Source: Reticulascus tulasneorum
Taxonomy: Eukaryota > Ascomycota > Sordariomycetes > Glomerellales > Reticulascaceae
Length of the DNA: 64,000 nt
Reading direction: 5' to 3'
NCBI GenBank assembly: GCA_001557505.1
Contig: LSAX01000006.1
Span: forward strand, 1,426,001-1,490,000
The notes under the pieces were generated by a model that was not told the DNA's origin, did not search any database, and was given only the letters and a program-made list of their open reading frames with translations. Position numbers and translations under genes: made by a program. This document shows positions 1 to 12,201 of the stretch, piece by piece (position 1 is the stretch's first letter; each line of letters begins with the position of its first letter).

Positions 1-1505
1 CCCCAACTGGATTCTGAATACCATCTGGAGGAGTCGGGTACATCGCTCCCGCCGCTGCTGCATTGCTAGTCCGTCTCAAGCCTATCGGAGAGTGTCCGTT
101 AGTCTGTTGCGGTGGGATATTGCCTTGGGCATCTCGAATTGCCGCCAGCTCACGCTCTCTTCTTCGTTTATTGAGTTGCTCATCCCTCTCGGTACCAGAT
201 TGAAACCAGGTCTTCGCGTCGCTTAAGGAATCGCTGGATTCGTCTTGGCTGAGGAGCATGGCATCCCCTAGACTATTCGTAGGAGCTAAAGTAACCGACT
301 TCTTCCGAAAACAGAGTACGGATGGCCACGAAATGGTTGTTGACGTGCTTACGAAGGAGATTCCTCTTCCGTCAGTCTTCGGGTCGCTCTGCTTACGCCT
401 GAAAAGCTGTAGTGCAAGCCAGGGGCAAGATTGAAGGATATCACGAGGTACACCCCGCAAATGCAGCATCTTAATGCATGTTTCTCTCCATTGTGAAGAT
501 TTTGCCTCGACATCGGACCGGAAACGCCAGACTTGTGTGTCGGGGGTCTGGCCAATGCTGGATTCGGGAGGAGGGATGTTTCCAATGACGAGGCCTTGGT
601 AATTTGCCAGGACTCCGAATGGGGCGGTAAGCACCTGCGTCCCTAAGCTCACTTGACTAGAGGTTGGTGAATCATTGACAGATACCAGTCCATCGCTGGA
701 TGACAATGCGAGACTGATAACCAACGCACCAGTAGTGGTGAGATAGATTCTAAAGGCTCCGACCATCGCAGAATCCACATTGGGACTTCTGTCAGCACGA
801 TCTCCTTGCACAACCCTCAACGGTAGAAGTACGGTCCGATAGTTCAACGGGAGAGCCGAAACACGCCTGCAAAAGGAAGCTGATATTGCAGAAAGCACAG
901 CGGTGATGAAGTATTCATAGGCGTCCTTCAGAGTTACTGATCCAGGGCCTTTTGGTTCTGAGGTCAAGACCGCGACTGTCTTGGAAGAATCCGGATCGGA
1001 GGAACTGGGGACAGATGCGGAAGAGGCGCTGAAGGCAGGTGGGTTTCGAAGAGACAGGTCGATAGCTGAGCCACTTGAAGATGAACTCGTCGGCGTGTTT
1101 GCGGAGTGTTGTCCTTGAAAACGACTCCTGAACAGACTGATTGGTTCAAACGCTCCTTCATCAACCAGGGACAAGCTGACCCCAGAGACGTCGACGGCGT
1201 TGCCCAAACTTCCGGTGCCTGCTTGCCCTGAGGTTGACTCATCACTGCCCAGTATCTGGAAATGCCACAAGGCGCGTCGATTTGAATCGTAATAGATGAT
1301 ATATCCTCCATTTCTTAACGTTCCCTCCACGTCAGGAGCCACCGAATGAAACGTTTGCGACTGATCTGCATTGGGTTCGTAGACTCGGAAAACGATTGAC
1401 GCAATATTATTCTGTAAGCTTGGTCAGCAGAGAATCCACGAGACAGTACATCCAGGATCAACCAACAATCAATAAGGTATTAGTATCATATTCGCCTGTC
1501 TCCAT
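1..1505 (-). CDS. MED13: Mediator complex subunit 13, N-terminal part (runs off the window)
   Basis: Med13 (Srb9/Ssn2) is the large scaffold of the Mediator CDK8 kinase module, which acts on RNA polymerase II transcription in the nucleus. The start is at 1505-1503. Exon 1 is 13 codons (to 1467), followed by a 55-nt intron (1466-1412, donor GTTGGT, CTGAC branch, ACAG acceptor) and exon 2 from 1411 to the window edge, open throughout. The N-terminus (METGEYDTNTLLI, then NNIASIVFRVYEPN) matches the conserved fungal Med13 start. Further matches are LTAPFGVLANY near residue 270, a WPSVLCFRKK stretch, the basic run QLNKRRRERE and the YPTPPDGIQNP motif close to the cut. About 470 residues are visible; fungal Med13 is usually well over 1,000, so the C-terminal MID/PIWI-like part lies outside. 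It diverges from ENP2 across 812 bases. The identification is from remembered family motifs. Confidence 0.9.
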
Positions 1506-2317
1506 ATCGACTATCTATCTGCGCGACGTGCGACCCTTTTCGCGGCGTGCCACATAGACCCCCTCAGTCGCGAGAGCTCCCAACTGCGGCAGAAGCCGGA
1601 TGTGTCGTCGAGACTTGCCGGTCATACAGTGATTGAGTTACTTCGGCGCCGACGCGCAATGGGGCTGACGTTGGGAGGTAATTCGGATGCGCTATCGTTC
1701 TGTCCAGTTCGAGAGATGCTCGACTCCATCTCCACAAACCAAATGCACCGAGAAATACGCCACTTCCCAGCAACGGAGGGGAGTGACAGACTACACAGTA
1801 TGATGGTACCACGATATGTGACGACCAGGTAGTGTCTGGTATGGCGACAGTGTCTCGGATGGGGCGACAGGGTGATAAAGACTGATTCGATGTCGGTAGG
1901 CGTTATGATTTCGCGAAAGATTTGATTACTGCAGCCGCGGGATAACTTTAGAGAATATGGAGGACTCGGAGTAAATTCAGGCTACGGTCAGCACGGACAG
2001 GGGACTGGTTCGTACGGCTGAGAGCCTGAAGGTCGCTGAGAAGCCCCAGCAGATCGGGAATCAGTGCACCATCTGAGCCAATCATTGCTTCTTTTCAGGC
2101 TTGATGGATTTGGCTCGGTCAGAACCGACGCTAATGCAAGACAAACCCCTGGTCGCGTGGCCAGCCAGGTCTGGGTTTTCTTTCACCCGCCTCACCGAGG
2201 GATCCTGGTTTTCACCTAAACTTTTTTTCTGCCCCGCCAAACTTCGTGCTCGCTCTGTTTCTTACACGGTGAAGATTCGCCCATGTGTTCCTGGATAACA
2301 AGTTTATTCTCGACACA
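1506..2317. promoter_or_regulatory. Divergent intergenic region, MED13 / ENP2
   Basis: These 812 bases separate two divergently transcribed conserved genes, so both promoters must lie here. I found no convincing additional gene. Short open frames on both strands have no recognisable motifs. A pyrimidine-rich stretch just upstream of ENP2 (about 2215-2290) looks like a fungal transcription start region. No defined factor site can be supported. Confidence 0.5.
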
Positions 2318-4305
2318 ATGAAGCTCACGAATCCTGGGACCGTCCCAGTGTATACCATATCTGGCGATTCAACTGCAAGGCCATTGCCAGACTGGCTTGC
2401 CCGAAGAAGGAAGCGATCCTTGAAATACGATGCCGAGTATCAATCTCGGGTTGAGCTGCTACAAGATTTCTCCTTTGAGGAGAGTAGCAATGTGATTCGC
2501 CTTAGCGAAGATGGCGACTGGGAAGTAATAAGAAGCCTCCAGAGAGAATCATTGCTAACATCTGCTATAGGGCTGTGAGCACCGGAACGTATAAGCCGCA
2601 AATACATGTACACAATTTACCACAACTGTCCCTCTCTTTTGCGCGACACACAACGTCTCTAACGAGCACGTTTACTCTCCTCGATCGGGACTATTCCAAA
2701 ATGCTGCTTCTCCAGCAGGATCGCAAGCTGGAATTCCATACACCCATGGGCTGCCATTACGAAATGCGAATCCCACGATATGGCCGGGACCTCATCTATG
2801 ACAGGCAGTCTGCCGAGGCGCTTGTACCTGCTGTCGGTGTAGGCGCAGACGGTTTTGGCGAAGTATTCCGCCTGAATCTGGAAGTTGGAAGATTCATGAA
2901 GTCATATCAAGTTGACGTTGGCCAAGACGAACCCGGCAGTGGGTTGCAAGGTAGCATTGGTGTCGGAAGCGTCAACACGGCAGCATTGGCTGAAGGTTCT
3001 CACGGCCTGGCCGCATTTGGGACATCAATTGGTACAATAGAGTTTTGGGACCCGCGGTCAAAATCAAGAGTGGCGCTATTAGCCGGTCAAGAAGGAGAGG
3101 TCACCGCGTTAGATTTCAACACATCTGGTTTGTCGCTAGCAACAGGGTCATCCACGGGCATAGTACAACTGTTCGACCTCCGACGACCGGTACCATTGCT
3201 GAAGAAGGATCAAGGGTACGGGTTCCCTATAAAGAAGCTGATACACATGACGACTGCATCACAAGAGAAAAAGGTCCTCTCTTGCGACAAGCGAATCATC
3301 AAAATTTTCGATGAGGTCTCTGGCGAGCCTTGGACATCCGTGGAACCTATCGTCGACATAAACGACGTTGCTTGGTGCAAGGACACTGGAATGCTTCTGA
3401 GCGCGAACGAGGGAAAGCAACAACATGCTTGGTTTATCCCCAGTCTAGGTCCAGCCCCAAGATGGTGTTCGTTTTTGGACAGTATGGTGGAAGAGATGAG
3501 CGAGGAGGTCCGCACTGAAACGTACGATAACTACAAGTTCCTCACATTGGCGGAACTGAAGTCCTTGAGTCTATCACATCTCATTGGAAAGACGAACCTG
3601 CTCCGGCCATACATGCACGGCTACTTTGTAGCTTCCAAATTGTATGAGCAAGCCAGACTTATTGCCAACCCGTATGTATGGGAAGAGGAGCGAACGAAGA
3701 GAATCAAGGAGAAGGTCGAAAAGGAGCGCGCTAGCAGAATCAGAGGCAGCAAAAAGGTCAAGGTCAACCAACAGATGGTCGATAAACTCCTTAAGCGACA
3801 GGAGAACAGAGAGGAGGTGGATACCAAGGCAGGTATTCTCGGCGACGATCGTTTCAGCAAGCTATTTGAGGATGAAGCATTCAAGGTGGACGAAGCGAGT
3901 CGCGAGTTCCAGGCTCTCAATCCAAGCACTGCTGCAATTGCAGCAATGTCTAAAGGTGTTGTTCAGAGTGGCGAACTGCAACCTCAGAAATACGCTGCTG
4001 CCAGTTCTGACGATGAGAGTCAAGACGATGAAATAAAGCCAATACGAAAGGATGTTGTTATGAAGGTCTCGACCTCAACGCAGAAGCAGGGAGCCAAAGA
4101 GAGAGACACTGCTCTAGGAGCCCGGGTCCAAAAGTCTGGGAGGATTGGTAAAACTCAGCGGGGAGACGTGGGTGGCGACAGGCAACTCACATTTATACCC
4201 GAGTCAAGGCACAAAAAGAAGGAGGCAGAGCAGGTGTCCGCACCACGGGAGAAAAAATCTGGAAACAGAAGGAGCGCAAGCACGAACACGTTTAGACGGC
4301 TTTGA
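2318..4305 (+). CDS. ENP2: Ribosome biogenesis protein Enp2 / NOL10 (WD40 nucleolar protein)
   Basis: Enp2 is a nucleolar WD40 protein of the small-subunit processome, needed for 40S precursor maturation. The start MKLTNPGTVPVYTISG at 2318 lines up with the family N-terminus, followed by LPDWLARRRKRSLKYDAEYQ and VELLQDFSFEE. After one intron come TGTYKPQIHVHNL, EFWDPRSKSRV, DQGYGFPIKK, LSCDKRIIKIFDE, PSLGPAPRWCSFLDS, YMHGYFVASKLYE and the lysine-rich tail with FTFIPESRH-like and NRRSAS..FRRL ends. Length is about 646 residues, near the yeast 707. The intron has donor GTAATA at 2525, a GCTAAC branch and acceptor TATAG ending at 2570. However, exon 1 ends in phase 0 while the conserved downstream frame begins at 2572, so canonical splicing is one base out of frame. 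An odd splice site or a one-base error is likely. The identity is secure. Confidence 0.94.
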
Positions 4306-4477
4306 GAAACCATACACGCTGGGACTCATCGAACGAAGAACTAATGATACAAAAATTGAACCGTCTGATTACCACAACACCAGCGTTTATAACAACATGA
4401 GGACGATACCCAAGCGCACAACACACAAGCCATCCATGCCTGCACCAAGCCAGTTGGGGGGCTTTGGCTGCCCCACC

Positions 4478-5007
4478 TCACTTCCGAGTCCATTTCCCTT
4501 CCTTGCGCTTCACTTCTGCCTTTGCTAGACCCTTCTCTAGGTCCTCTGGTCGAAGTCGGGGCGTGGGAGGCACCTCATCGGCGAGTCGGGTCCGCCCACG
4601 ATTGCTTCTCGGGGCCGACTCCTTGACTGACTTTGGGAACTCGGACCTCCGGGGAGTAAGAGCCGTGACGACTCTTCTCGCTGATTTCCTGATGCTCTCG
4701 CGGATCTTCCACTCGCGCTTCTTGGCAATATAGAATAGCACAGCCATTCCGACTGTATATGTCAGTTTTTGCAAAGAATTCGCATGGATCGAGGGCACAT
4801 ACTTCCCAAAGCACCCACCAGAGACACAACGACAATGATGGCGGTCATGGCCTGACTGGAAATCTCAACGGCACCTGGGCTGGCACCCGAGGCTCCAGCC
4901 TCAGAATCGATTCCATTTCCCGATCCTCCTCCATCGCCAGATCCTGTATCAACTCCAACATACGTCTCAGTTGCAAGAGGGAAATAGTCTGAGGTTGTTG
5001 TTGCCAT
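4478..5007 (-). CDS. Small single-pass membrane protein, unknown function
   Basis: I do not recognise a named family. The model joins exon 1 (5007-4803) and exon 2 (4752-4478) across a 50-nt intron with donor GTATGT, CTGAC branch and ATACAG acceptor, giving 159 residues. The N-terminal ~50 residues are rich in Ser, Gly and Thr with acidic residues and no clear signal peptide. A hydrophobic segment follows at about residues 53-76 (TAIIVVVSLVGAL, then IGMAVLFYIA), then a basic tail starting KKREWKIRESIRKSARR and ending KRKEGKWTRK. The positive-inside rule suggests an outside N-terminus and a cytosolic basic tail. The intron falls inside the membrane segment and splicing restores it exactly, which is good evidence the gene is real. 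It is convergent with ENP2, with 172 bases between the stops. Confidence 0.65.
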
Positions 5008-7294
5008 TTTGTTAAGTCGGTAGCGCCAGGCCGGTTGGAGAAGCTGAATAGGACAAGATGCAAAGCTCAAATCGTTGGGTCAGAAGGTATGAAGAGGTAG
5101 AAAGTAGAATAAATTGAAGTGATACCCGCCGCCACACGAAGTGGCCCAACCCGGTAGTTATTAGATTCTCGCACTCTTGCTTCTCAGGCCATACCCTCGA
5201 CCCCATCCAGCCATCGTCCGTCGTACCTCCATATCTGTGACAGCGAGTGCATTGTCCCTATGGCACTCTAACTTGTGGGCCATGGCGGCCGCGGTGCTCG
5301 TCGGCATCATTGGGTGTCCCTACATTGGCATCTGAGACTGGGCAGGCCAAATAGCCTCGCGATGTTCCCATTGGTGACACGGTGCTGCAAGCGCTGATGG
5401 GCAGCGCTTTCACATCCGGACCCCTGGCTAGGGTTGGGGGCTGCAGCCAATGGGCGGCCGCTGGTTGGGATGGGCGGCACAGTGGATTCCTAGGAACACG
5501 GAATCACATCCCTGGTCACTTGCATGGCCGAATCAACATAGGCACCTCTTGACTCTGAACAGCCGAAGGGCAATATCGTCGTGGGATAAGGTGCGTGATC
5601 GGGAAGGATTACGCATCGTGATTGAGGTTCCATGCGATGTGATCAAGCTTATCTTCAAGTGTGCTCACGCAACTCACGCCATCTTCGAAGCATTTCTGCA
5701 AGTCGCATCTCTCGTCACCATCCTCGGCCGCCACGCTTTTGACGGATTCAATGCCTCAAACCCTTCGCCTTCTACGGAGAAAGCAGGTCTCCATCGTTGA
5801 CCCATTTGCGGCGTATCACTTACCGCGCGTCTTACAAGGCATTTTTAATCGTTGCTTGTTTACTGTGGGGTTTGGCTTGCATGGCTTCGCGGGCTGTTTC
5901 TAAATTTACACCGCCACGAGTTTTCTCGGAGACAGGCTCTCCTTTCTCGGTTTCTTGCCCTACGGTCCCATTTCTGGGTCGGCCGCGGCCAACGGGAACC
6001 GGCCTCCGTGCCGTTTTGCTGACAAGACCAGTGTCGGGACGAGGCGCATCCGGCAGAGCAGGAACTTTAAATAGGTAGGTTGCGACCCGTGAGACCTGTT
6101 GATTCGAAGATTCAGTCTTGGAGATGTTGCTTGGCTTCTGTTATTATAGTGTTGGTGTTGCCGAAGTTCTAAAGATATGTCCGTTGGAGGCTATATCTGC
6201 AGGGTGTGTCTATCTTGAAACCGTGGTGCAAGGCTCTGCTTTTAGCACACTGTTGCAATCTGGCGTATACAAACAGACTCGAGAGTTAGCGGTCCACCGC
6301 TTTGAGCATCGAGGAGTCAGGCGAGTTCTTGTTGAAACATGCAACCAATTATGAGGACATCTATTTCTGTTTGGGCCGTTCTGGATCGACGCAGTGTGGA
6401 CCGGAAGCTGCTGTGGAGGCCCTCCAAGTGGAACTCTCCATCTAAGCTTGTGGTATATCTAGATCTGCTAATTACTTAGCAAACAACGTCGCAAAATAAC
6501 ATGCCTCGCGAGAGCTCGTGGATACTCGAGGGTTTTCTCAAGCCAGCCTGGTTGGCAGATGCTGGACAGAAGAGTTCAGTCGGGTTCAAGTTCTTTCCTG
6601 GCATGGCGACGACAGTTGGTCAGAGAGTATGAGCGTCTCCAAGCACATTTTCTACGCAATAAGGATTTGGGTCCAGTGGAACAAAGATTGTGCTTAACTT
6701 GAAGACTATGGGCTTGCTGGTCCCGAGTGTGAAGTGGACAACCAGAATGTGCATGTAATTACCTAGGCTAGGCCATCACAAACGCAGGACACGCATACGA
6801 AGACCAACCTAACAGACTTGAACCGTTGTACGACCTTAGGGTTTGGTATAATACCACTCAGCGTTATTTTCTTCCTCGAAGTCTGCTTGATGTGCATGCT
6901 TACCTCATATTGGTACCTCTATTGTCTGAGGTGAAGTGGCGGTTCGTGACTTCCTTCTGGGCAGGCAAACCTCGCCTACCTACCTACCCATCACGGCAAT
7001 GATGCCTTCCCAATTTTCGTTCACCCTACCAGGTAAGTGCGGTCCTCGGTGAAATTGAGCGAAGTTATTACTTTTTTCTCATTCATGACTCTTTCAACAT
7101 TCCGTCTTGCCAACATGGAGCATGTCCCATTTGCCTCATCATAGATTGCCCTCTCTTTGAGCAACTATCTTCTTTGGTGCACGCACTTCACCGCCATTGA
7201 CACATTTGCACTGCCAAAAAGCTCATTGTGCTATGTTGGAAAACCATCTGACGCATCGATACATAGGAATCTCACCTTCATGCATACTGTCACT
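5008..7294. other. Gene-poor intergenic region
   Basis: About 2.3 kb lie between the divergent membrane-protein and coiled-coil genes. The open frames are short and show no family motifs, signal peptide plus domain, or splice-joined continuation. A GTAAGT donor-like sequence at about 7032, after a CCTACCAG run, could start a 5' leader intron of the downstream coiled-coil gene, with a possible acceptor near 7143. I see no RNA gene here. Confidence 0.4.
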
Positions 7295-10200
7295 ATGTCC
7301 GGCCCAGATCCTCTTGCCCGACTGGACAATGTTCTAAACAAGTCATCACCCGAACCATCATCCATACCAAGTCAAAAGAGCTCAACTCTTCAAGCATCGT
7401 CAGAATCGCAGCATGAACAGCAACTGGCCGAAGAACTGCAAGAGTCACCCCGATTACATCAGCTTGAAGACAACCAAGAATCGCAAGCAACTGAGCTTCG
7501 AGATGCTGGGATAGGCGACGGTCTGCAAGCCCGAGTGAAGTCAGAGGTTTCGTCTCAGCCTCAACTGAACCAGCTTCAAGATACTCAGGAGACGCAGGCG
7601 TGCGACCATCTCGAACATGCTGAAGAGGAGGTCGCTCGGAAATCCATGAAGGAGGTCGAAGACGGCCTGCGCCTTCGGATTTCTCCATCCCAAGATGTTG
7701 GCTGTGTATTTACATTTGGTGTTGCTACTAGATTCGAGGGTAATCATTTCTCAGGTCGTCCAGGGAGACCTATGATCCAAGGCCACCCGTTGCCTCAGCC
7801 TGATTCAGATATCAACCTTATGCACAAACCAGCTGTTACATTTGCGTTACAGAAGAATCAGTACTCCTCAGTTACGAACGCACCTCATCGTCTAGATATG
7901 ATAAATTCAACTGGGGTCGAGACTGCGAAGCTTACTTCTATGCTCCCGAAAGTGCTTGCTGATGAGAATATTACAGGAGCAGGCGGGACGAGACTCGATT
8001 ATACCTCGCCAAAGAACCAATCCAGCCCACAACGCCAGTCCCTGATGCAAAAGGCAAGCGGTCGCCCATTCCCAGATGCAGTGTTTCCGGGTCCTTCAAA
8101 GCCTACATCTCGTGGCCAACGAGTTATCGAAGAGGCTCAGGCCCAACAAAGTCCTCACTATGATCTGCACACTAAGATACAGGACCGCCCGTCACCAAAT
8201 CTTGTTCTATCTGGGCCAAGCCTTTCAGCTCAGGCTACCACTGCAAACCGTTTTCAATTCCAGGAAGATTATCCACGAGGTGATTCTAAAACACCACGTG
8301 AGGCGGTTAGTTCCGTAGACAACTATGACTCAGTTTCGAATCTGTACCGCAACAACCAGCACCAAGAGGTTCTTACAAATTGTCAAGTACATGATGTTCA
8401 AGATAGATACCAAGGAAGAGAGCGAGAAGCGCCATCTTCCATCATTGGAGACTTGGAGATCTTGTACACGCGAAGCCCACAAAGAACCCGGAGACGCACT
8501 CACAAAACGAAATCATCACAGCTTCTGGACCGACCACTGCAAGAGAAACTTACTATGGTCGATTCTCCCGTTATTAGACCTGGATCAAGAGAGTCTAATA
8601 CCTCCCGACGACGAGACGCAGCGACAAGGGCTATGGGAGCACGGACACCTTCTGAGGAAGAGGAGCTGAAAGACTTTGCCCGCGCTTGCAACCAGCTTGT
8701 ACAAAGAGCAAATAAGAGGAGGGATGAGATGGGCGCTCGTCTGAAGAAGGCGACCGCACAGGCAAGAGAGCAGGAGACACAACTGGCCGCTTACAAATCT
8801 GATCTGAAAGCTCAAGAGCTTCAGATGACGAGGGTAGAAGACCAAAAAGACCAGCTTCAAACGCAAAACAACCGGATCATCGATAACCAGCACCGTGCTG
8901 CAGCAGCAAATGAGACACTAGGGAACAAGGTTGCGGAACTGCAAGAGAAGAACGGTCAACTCGCCGACCGGGTCAAGCATCAAGGAACCGAGATTGAGAA
9001 GTTACAAGACCAACTTACTCAGTTGAAAGATCATGAGAATGAACTGCTCGACCAAGTTGAAAAACTGCAAACTGAAGCGGGTGATTCTGCCTCTCGAGCT
9101 CAGAAGCTCAAGGGAAAGTGTCGGGACATTAAAGAGCATCTCAATAAGGCAATCGCAGAGCATCAAGAACTCCACAAAAGATCTCTTGATTTTTGCAAGG
9201 CAACAGTGGAAGACATCAGGAAGGAGGAATGCGAGACACGTGCCTCAATGCAGGCAGATCTCCAACGAAGCGAATCAGTCCTACAGGAACTGAGACTGTG
9301 CCATGAGCAACACCAAGCACTCGCCCAGCGACAGAGCGAAGAGAGTGTGTCAATCTAACCCTTTGGTGAAACCTGATACTAATACAGCTTTAGCTGTACA
9401 GACCATTTTGACTTTACAGAATAGGGTCCGAGATGCTGAGAAAGACCTGATAGGGGAACGGGAGAAGGTCCAGCATTTAATGGGGGACCTCGAGAACCGC
9501 AAGAGTGAGCATGACTCAATTCTAAAAACGGAGAAACAGACGTCAAACATCCTGGAACAATTGATGCGAATGTCTTCAGGTGATTCTGGGAGACAGAAAG
9601 AAGAGGCCCAGGTTGCGACCAGGTACGTCCAAAAGTTTACAGTTGGTGTATGTACTCACGCAAGCAGGGTAAATGAGTTGATGGCGCATTTGAAATCTCA
9701 ACAGCGAGATCTGGATGCCCACTCCGATTCTCTACATATTATGCAGGAGCAACTAGTTGCTAGGTTTGTGTTTCTTCAATAGTTCTGTGCCATGTTAACG
9801 ATCATTAGAATTGTGCCAAAGATACAAGTTTTGGCAACCGGACAGACAGCTGCTCATGAATCCATGGAACGTGCTGTAAGGGTGTTCCAAGGCCAGTTAA
9901 CAAACGTTCGTTTCGAATTAAGAGCCCAAAAAGATTACCTCCGCCAACAACTCTCCGATAAGAGTCTCCAGGAGACCGAATTTTTGGCTGCACTCGGTAG
10001 AAAAGAACAAGAGATTATGGACGTTAATGCCAGGATACTAGACATGACAATGGTTATGGATGGCCAATTTAAGAGAAATCAAGAGCTGAACGAAAAATTG
10101 CAGTCTCTGGAAAAAATGCCACCGCAAGATCCAGCAACGGTCCTAGAGCTTCAAGCACTTAGAGTGGAACTGGCAAGCAATGGCTCTGAGATTGAAACCC

Positions 10201-11819
10201 TGAAGGAGCAGCTGCATATAGGGGAGATTCAACACATTTCTGTTGTTCAAGAGCTCAAAGAACAACTCCAACAATCCGCCAACCACATTGATGGAAAGGA
10301 AAAGGCCTTTGATGAATCTCTATTGCAAGGTATTGCACAGATCCGGCAGGAATATTTAACAAAATTCCACGATAAGGATCAGGAGTTTGCGGCTCGTCTT
10401 CAGCAATATGAGACAGAGAAACAGGAGATGGAGAGAGAGCTAATTGATAAATCAGAAAGTCTTATGCACTTGAGGGAAGCCAATGATGCCGAATCATCGA
10501 GGCTGAGAAGGGACTTGAAAGACGCGGAGCAAAGGGTTGCAAAGCTGGTAAATGAAGTCCGAACCCCAAATTCTGAGCTTGCTGCTTCTCAGGATGCCAA
10601 ACAGCGAACCACGGAGTTGAACAACCGACTTGAACAGTTGCGGGCGGAAACTGTTGATACCAAGGCAATAAGCGACAAGTTCGAGAATATATTGGAATTT
10701 CAAAGAGTATTCCATGATACTATGGAAGATCTGTCTGCCCAGTCGAATGAGGTCAAGGCCCTGTGTTCGTTTACGAATACAACAACTGGTGTCGATAGAG
10801 GCAAGGGAAGAATGACCAACAAAGACATGAAGAATGGCCCAATGGATGAAATTTCACCAGACTCAATCCGGTTTCCTGCACTCCCGCCAGAAATTAGATC
10901 TCGGACCACAGCTGTGAACGCCGATCCAGAGGTAAATAATGTCAACGCTAGTCCACCAACTGGCCCAACAAGTTCCATGGAATCGATCATCTCATCAGAG
11001 AGACGAGTAGTTGTCCAGAGTCCGCTAGATGTCGACAGGTGCTCACCCCCTCCATCCATAGAACAAGAGCGAGAGCAAAGGCGAGGTGCTGAACCTCCTA
11101 CATCCATTATGCGGTTCACTCGAAGTATTTCAAAGCAGGCTGCCATAATGAAAGAGTCAGCACATGCCGGAGAGCTCGAAAAGGTTACTACAGTCGGTCG
11201 CAGTCTATATAATAGACCAGTTGTTGGCATTCCAAACACTCTGGCTGGTCCCAGTGCACATGGCCAAGCATTCATTCTGGAGATCCAATCGAAATTGATC
11301 CACGGGTCAGCTTCGAAGCAATCAGGCAGTAGTCTGACGAGCCCTGGGAATTGGAAAAATCCCGAAACCTTGAAACCGAGCTTAGGAAATCTTGCACTCG
11401 CTCGAAAGAGAGGTTTCTCGTCATCTCCGGATGAACAAGAATCGAAGAAGCACAAGGGAGAAGGCGTGACAGCGGTAGAAGAGGCTTACACCATGCCCCG
11501 ATCTGGTCAAGGGAGCCACGACGACGAGAGCATGGGTACAACTTCGTTACGGAATGAGAGCGGTCATATGACATCGGAGGCTGGGACAGTCGGTAGGCTG
11601 CTACGACACCGTTATGTTGTCCCAGCTCACAGATCCCCTCACTTTCCACCGCCTAAGAAACGCGAGGCATCCGGAATCATTCCGGTCAAGCAAGAGTCGC
11701 AGACGAAGACGCATGTATCCGCTCGAGTTCGCCGGAGTGGAAGTAGAACATACTCCAAGAGAATGCCAGTAGTGCAAGCCGGCGAAGAGACCCCGACTGA
11801 ACCTTCAGCCCAGGGCTGA
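7295..11819 (+). CDS. Large coiled-coil protein, unknown function
   Basis: I do not recognise the family. The model has four exons: 7295-9344, 9388-9622, 9668-9763 and 9809-11819. The introns are 43, 45 and 45 nt, all GT..AG, the first with a TACTAATACAG end. Together they encode 1,463 residues in one continuous frame. Residues 1-450 are polar, Gln/Ser/Pro-rich and look disordered. Roughly 455-1100 is a long heptad-like region dense in Glu, Gln, Leu and Lys (for example AELQEKNGQLADRVKHQG). The C-terminal 350 residues are again disordered with basic patches such as RVRRSGSRTYSKR. This architecture suits a filament-forming or tethering role at a spindle pole, kinetochore, synaptonemal complex or septum, but that is inference. 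ATG 7295 was chosen as the first good start in a frame already open upstream. Introns 1 and 3 interrupt the frame; intron 2 could be retained. Confidence 0.8.
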
Positions 11820-12201
11820 GATGAGATGCTATACAAGTGGTTGAACAATTTTGCTGAGCGTTCAAGTTGGTCTGATAATACCGTTGCACGCCGCGGAACA
11901 GCTAAGGACGTTTCGCTGGCGGAAATATTGGGGATTTGAGGGGGGTGTAGTATATTAGAGTTGCTAAGATAGATAACCTAGCTACAAAATTTTGACCACA
12001 CCGGCTAGGCTCATGATATTGCGCTCCCCCCCCTCGATGCCTTGGGTTGCCGTGTATGATATTGTTGATCTCCCTGAGCATAGAGCTAATAGTACATTTG
12101 TACATGCAGTGTCGTGAGGTGGTCGCTATCCTGCTTCCCTGAACGCCTTAAGTTATTTCATAGTTACACATGCCAACTCATTGGAAAGCCCCCGTCGCCC
12201 A
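11820..12201. other. Convergent 3' intergenic region
   Basis: These 382 bases lie between the ends of the coiled-coil gene and the bL33m gene. They should contain both 3' UTRs and polyadenylation signals. I see no gene, repeat or RNA structure that I can support. Confidence 0.4.

Noticed and set aside
5450..5800. Plus-strand frame of 116 codons
   Set aside because: No domain, biased composition, no splice partners; looks like chance in GC-moderate DNA.
6570..6610. A GGGTTCAAGTTC sequence like a tRNA B box
   Set aside because: No A box or cloverleaf stems at the right distance.
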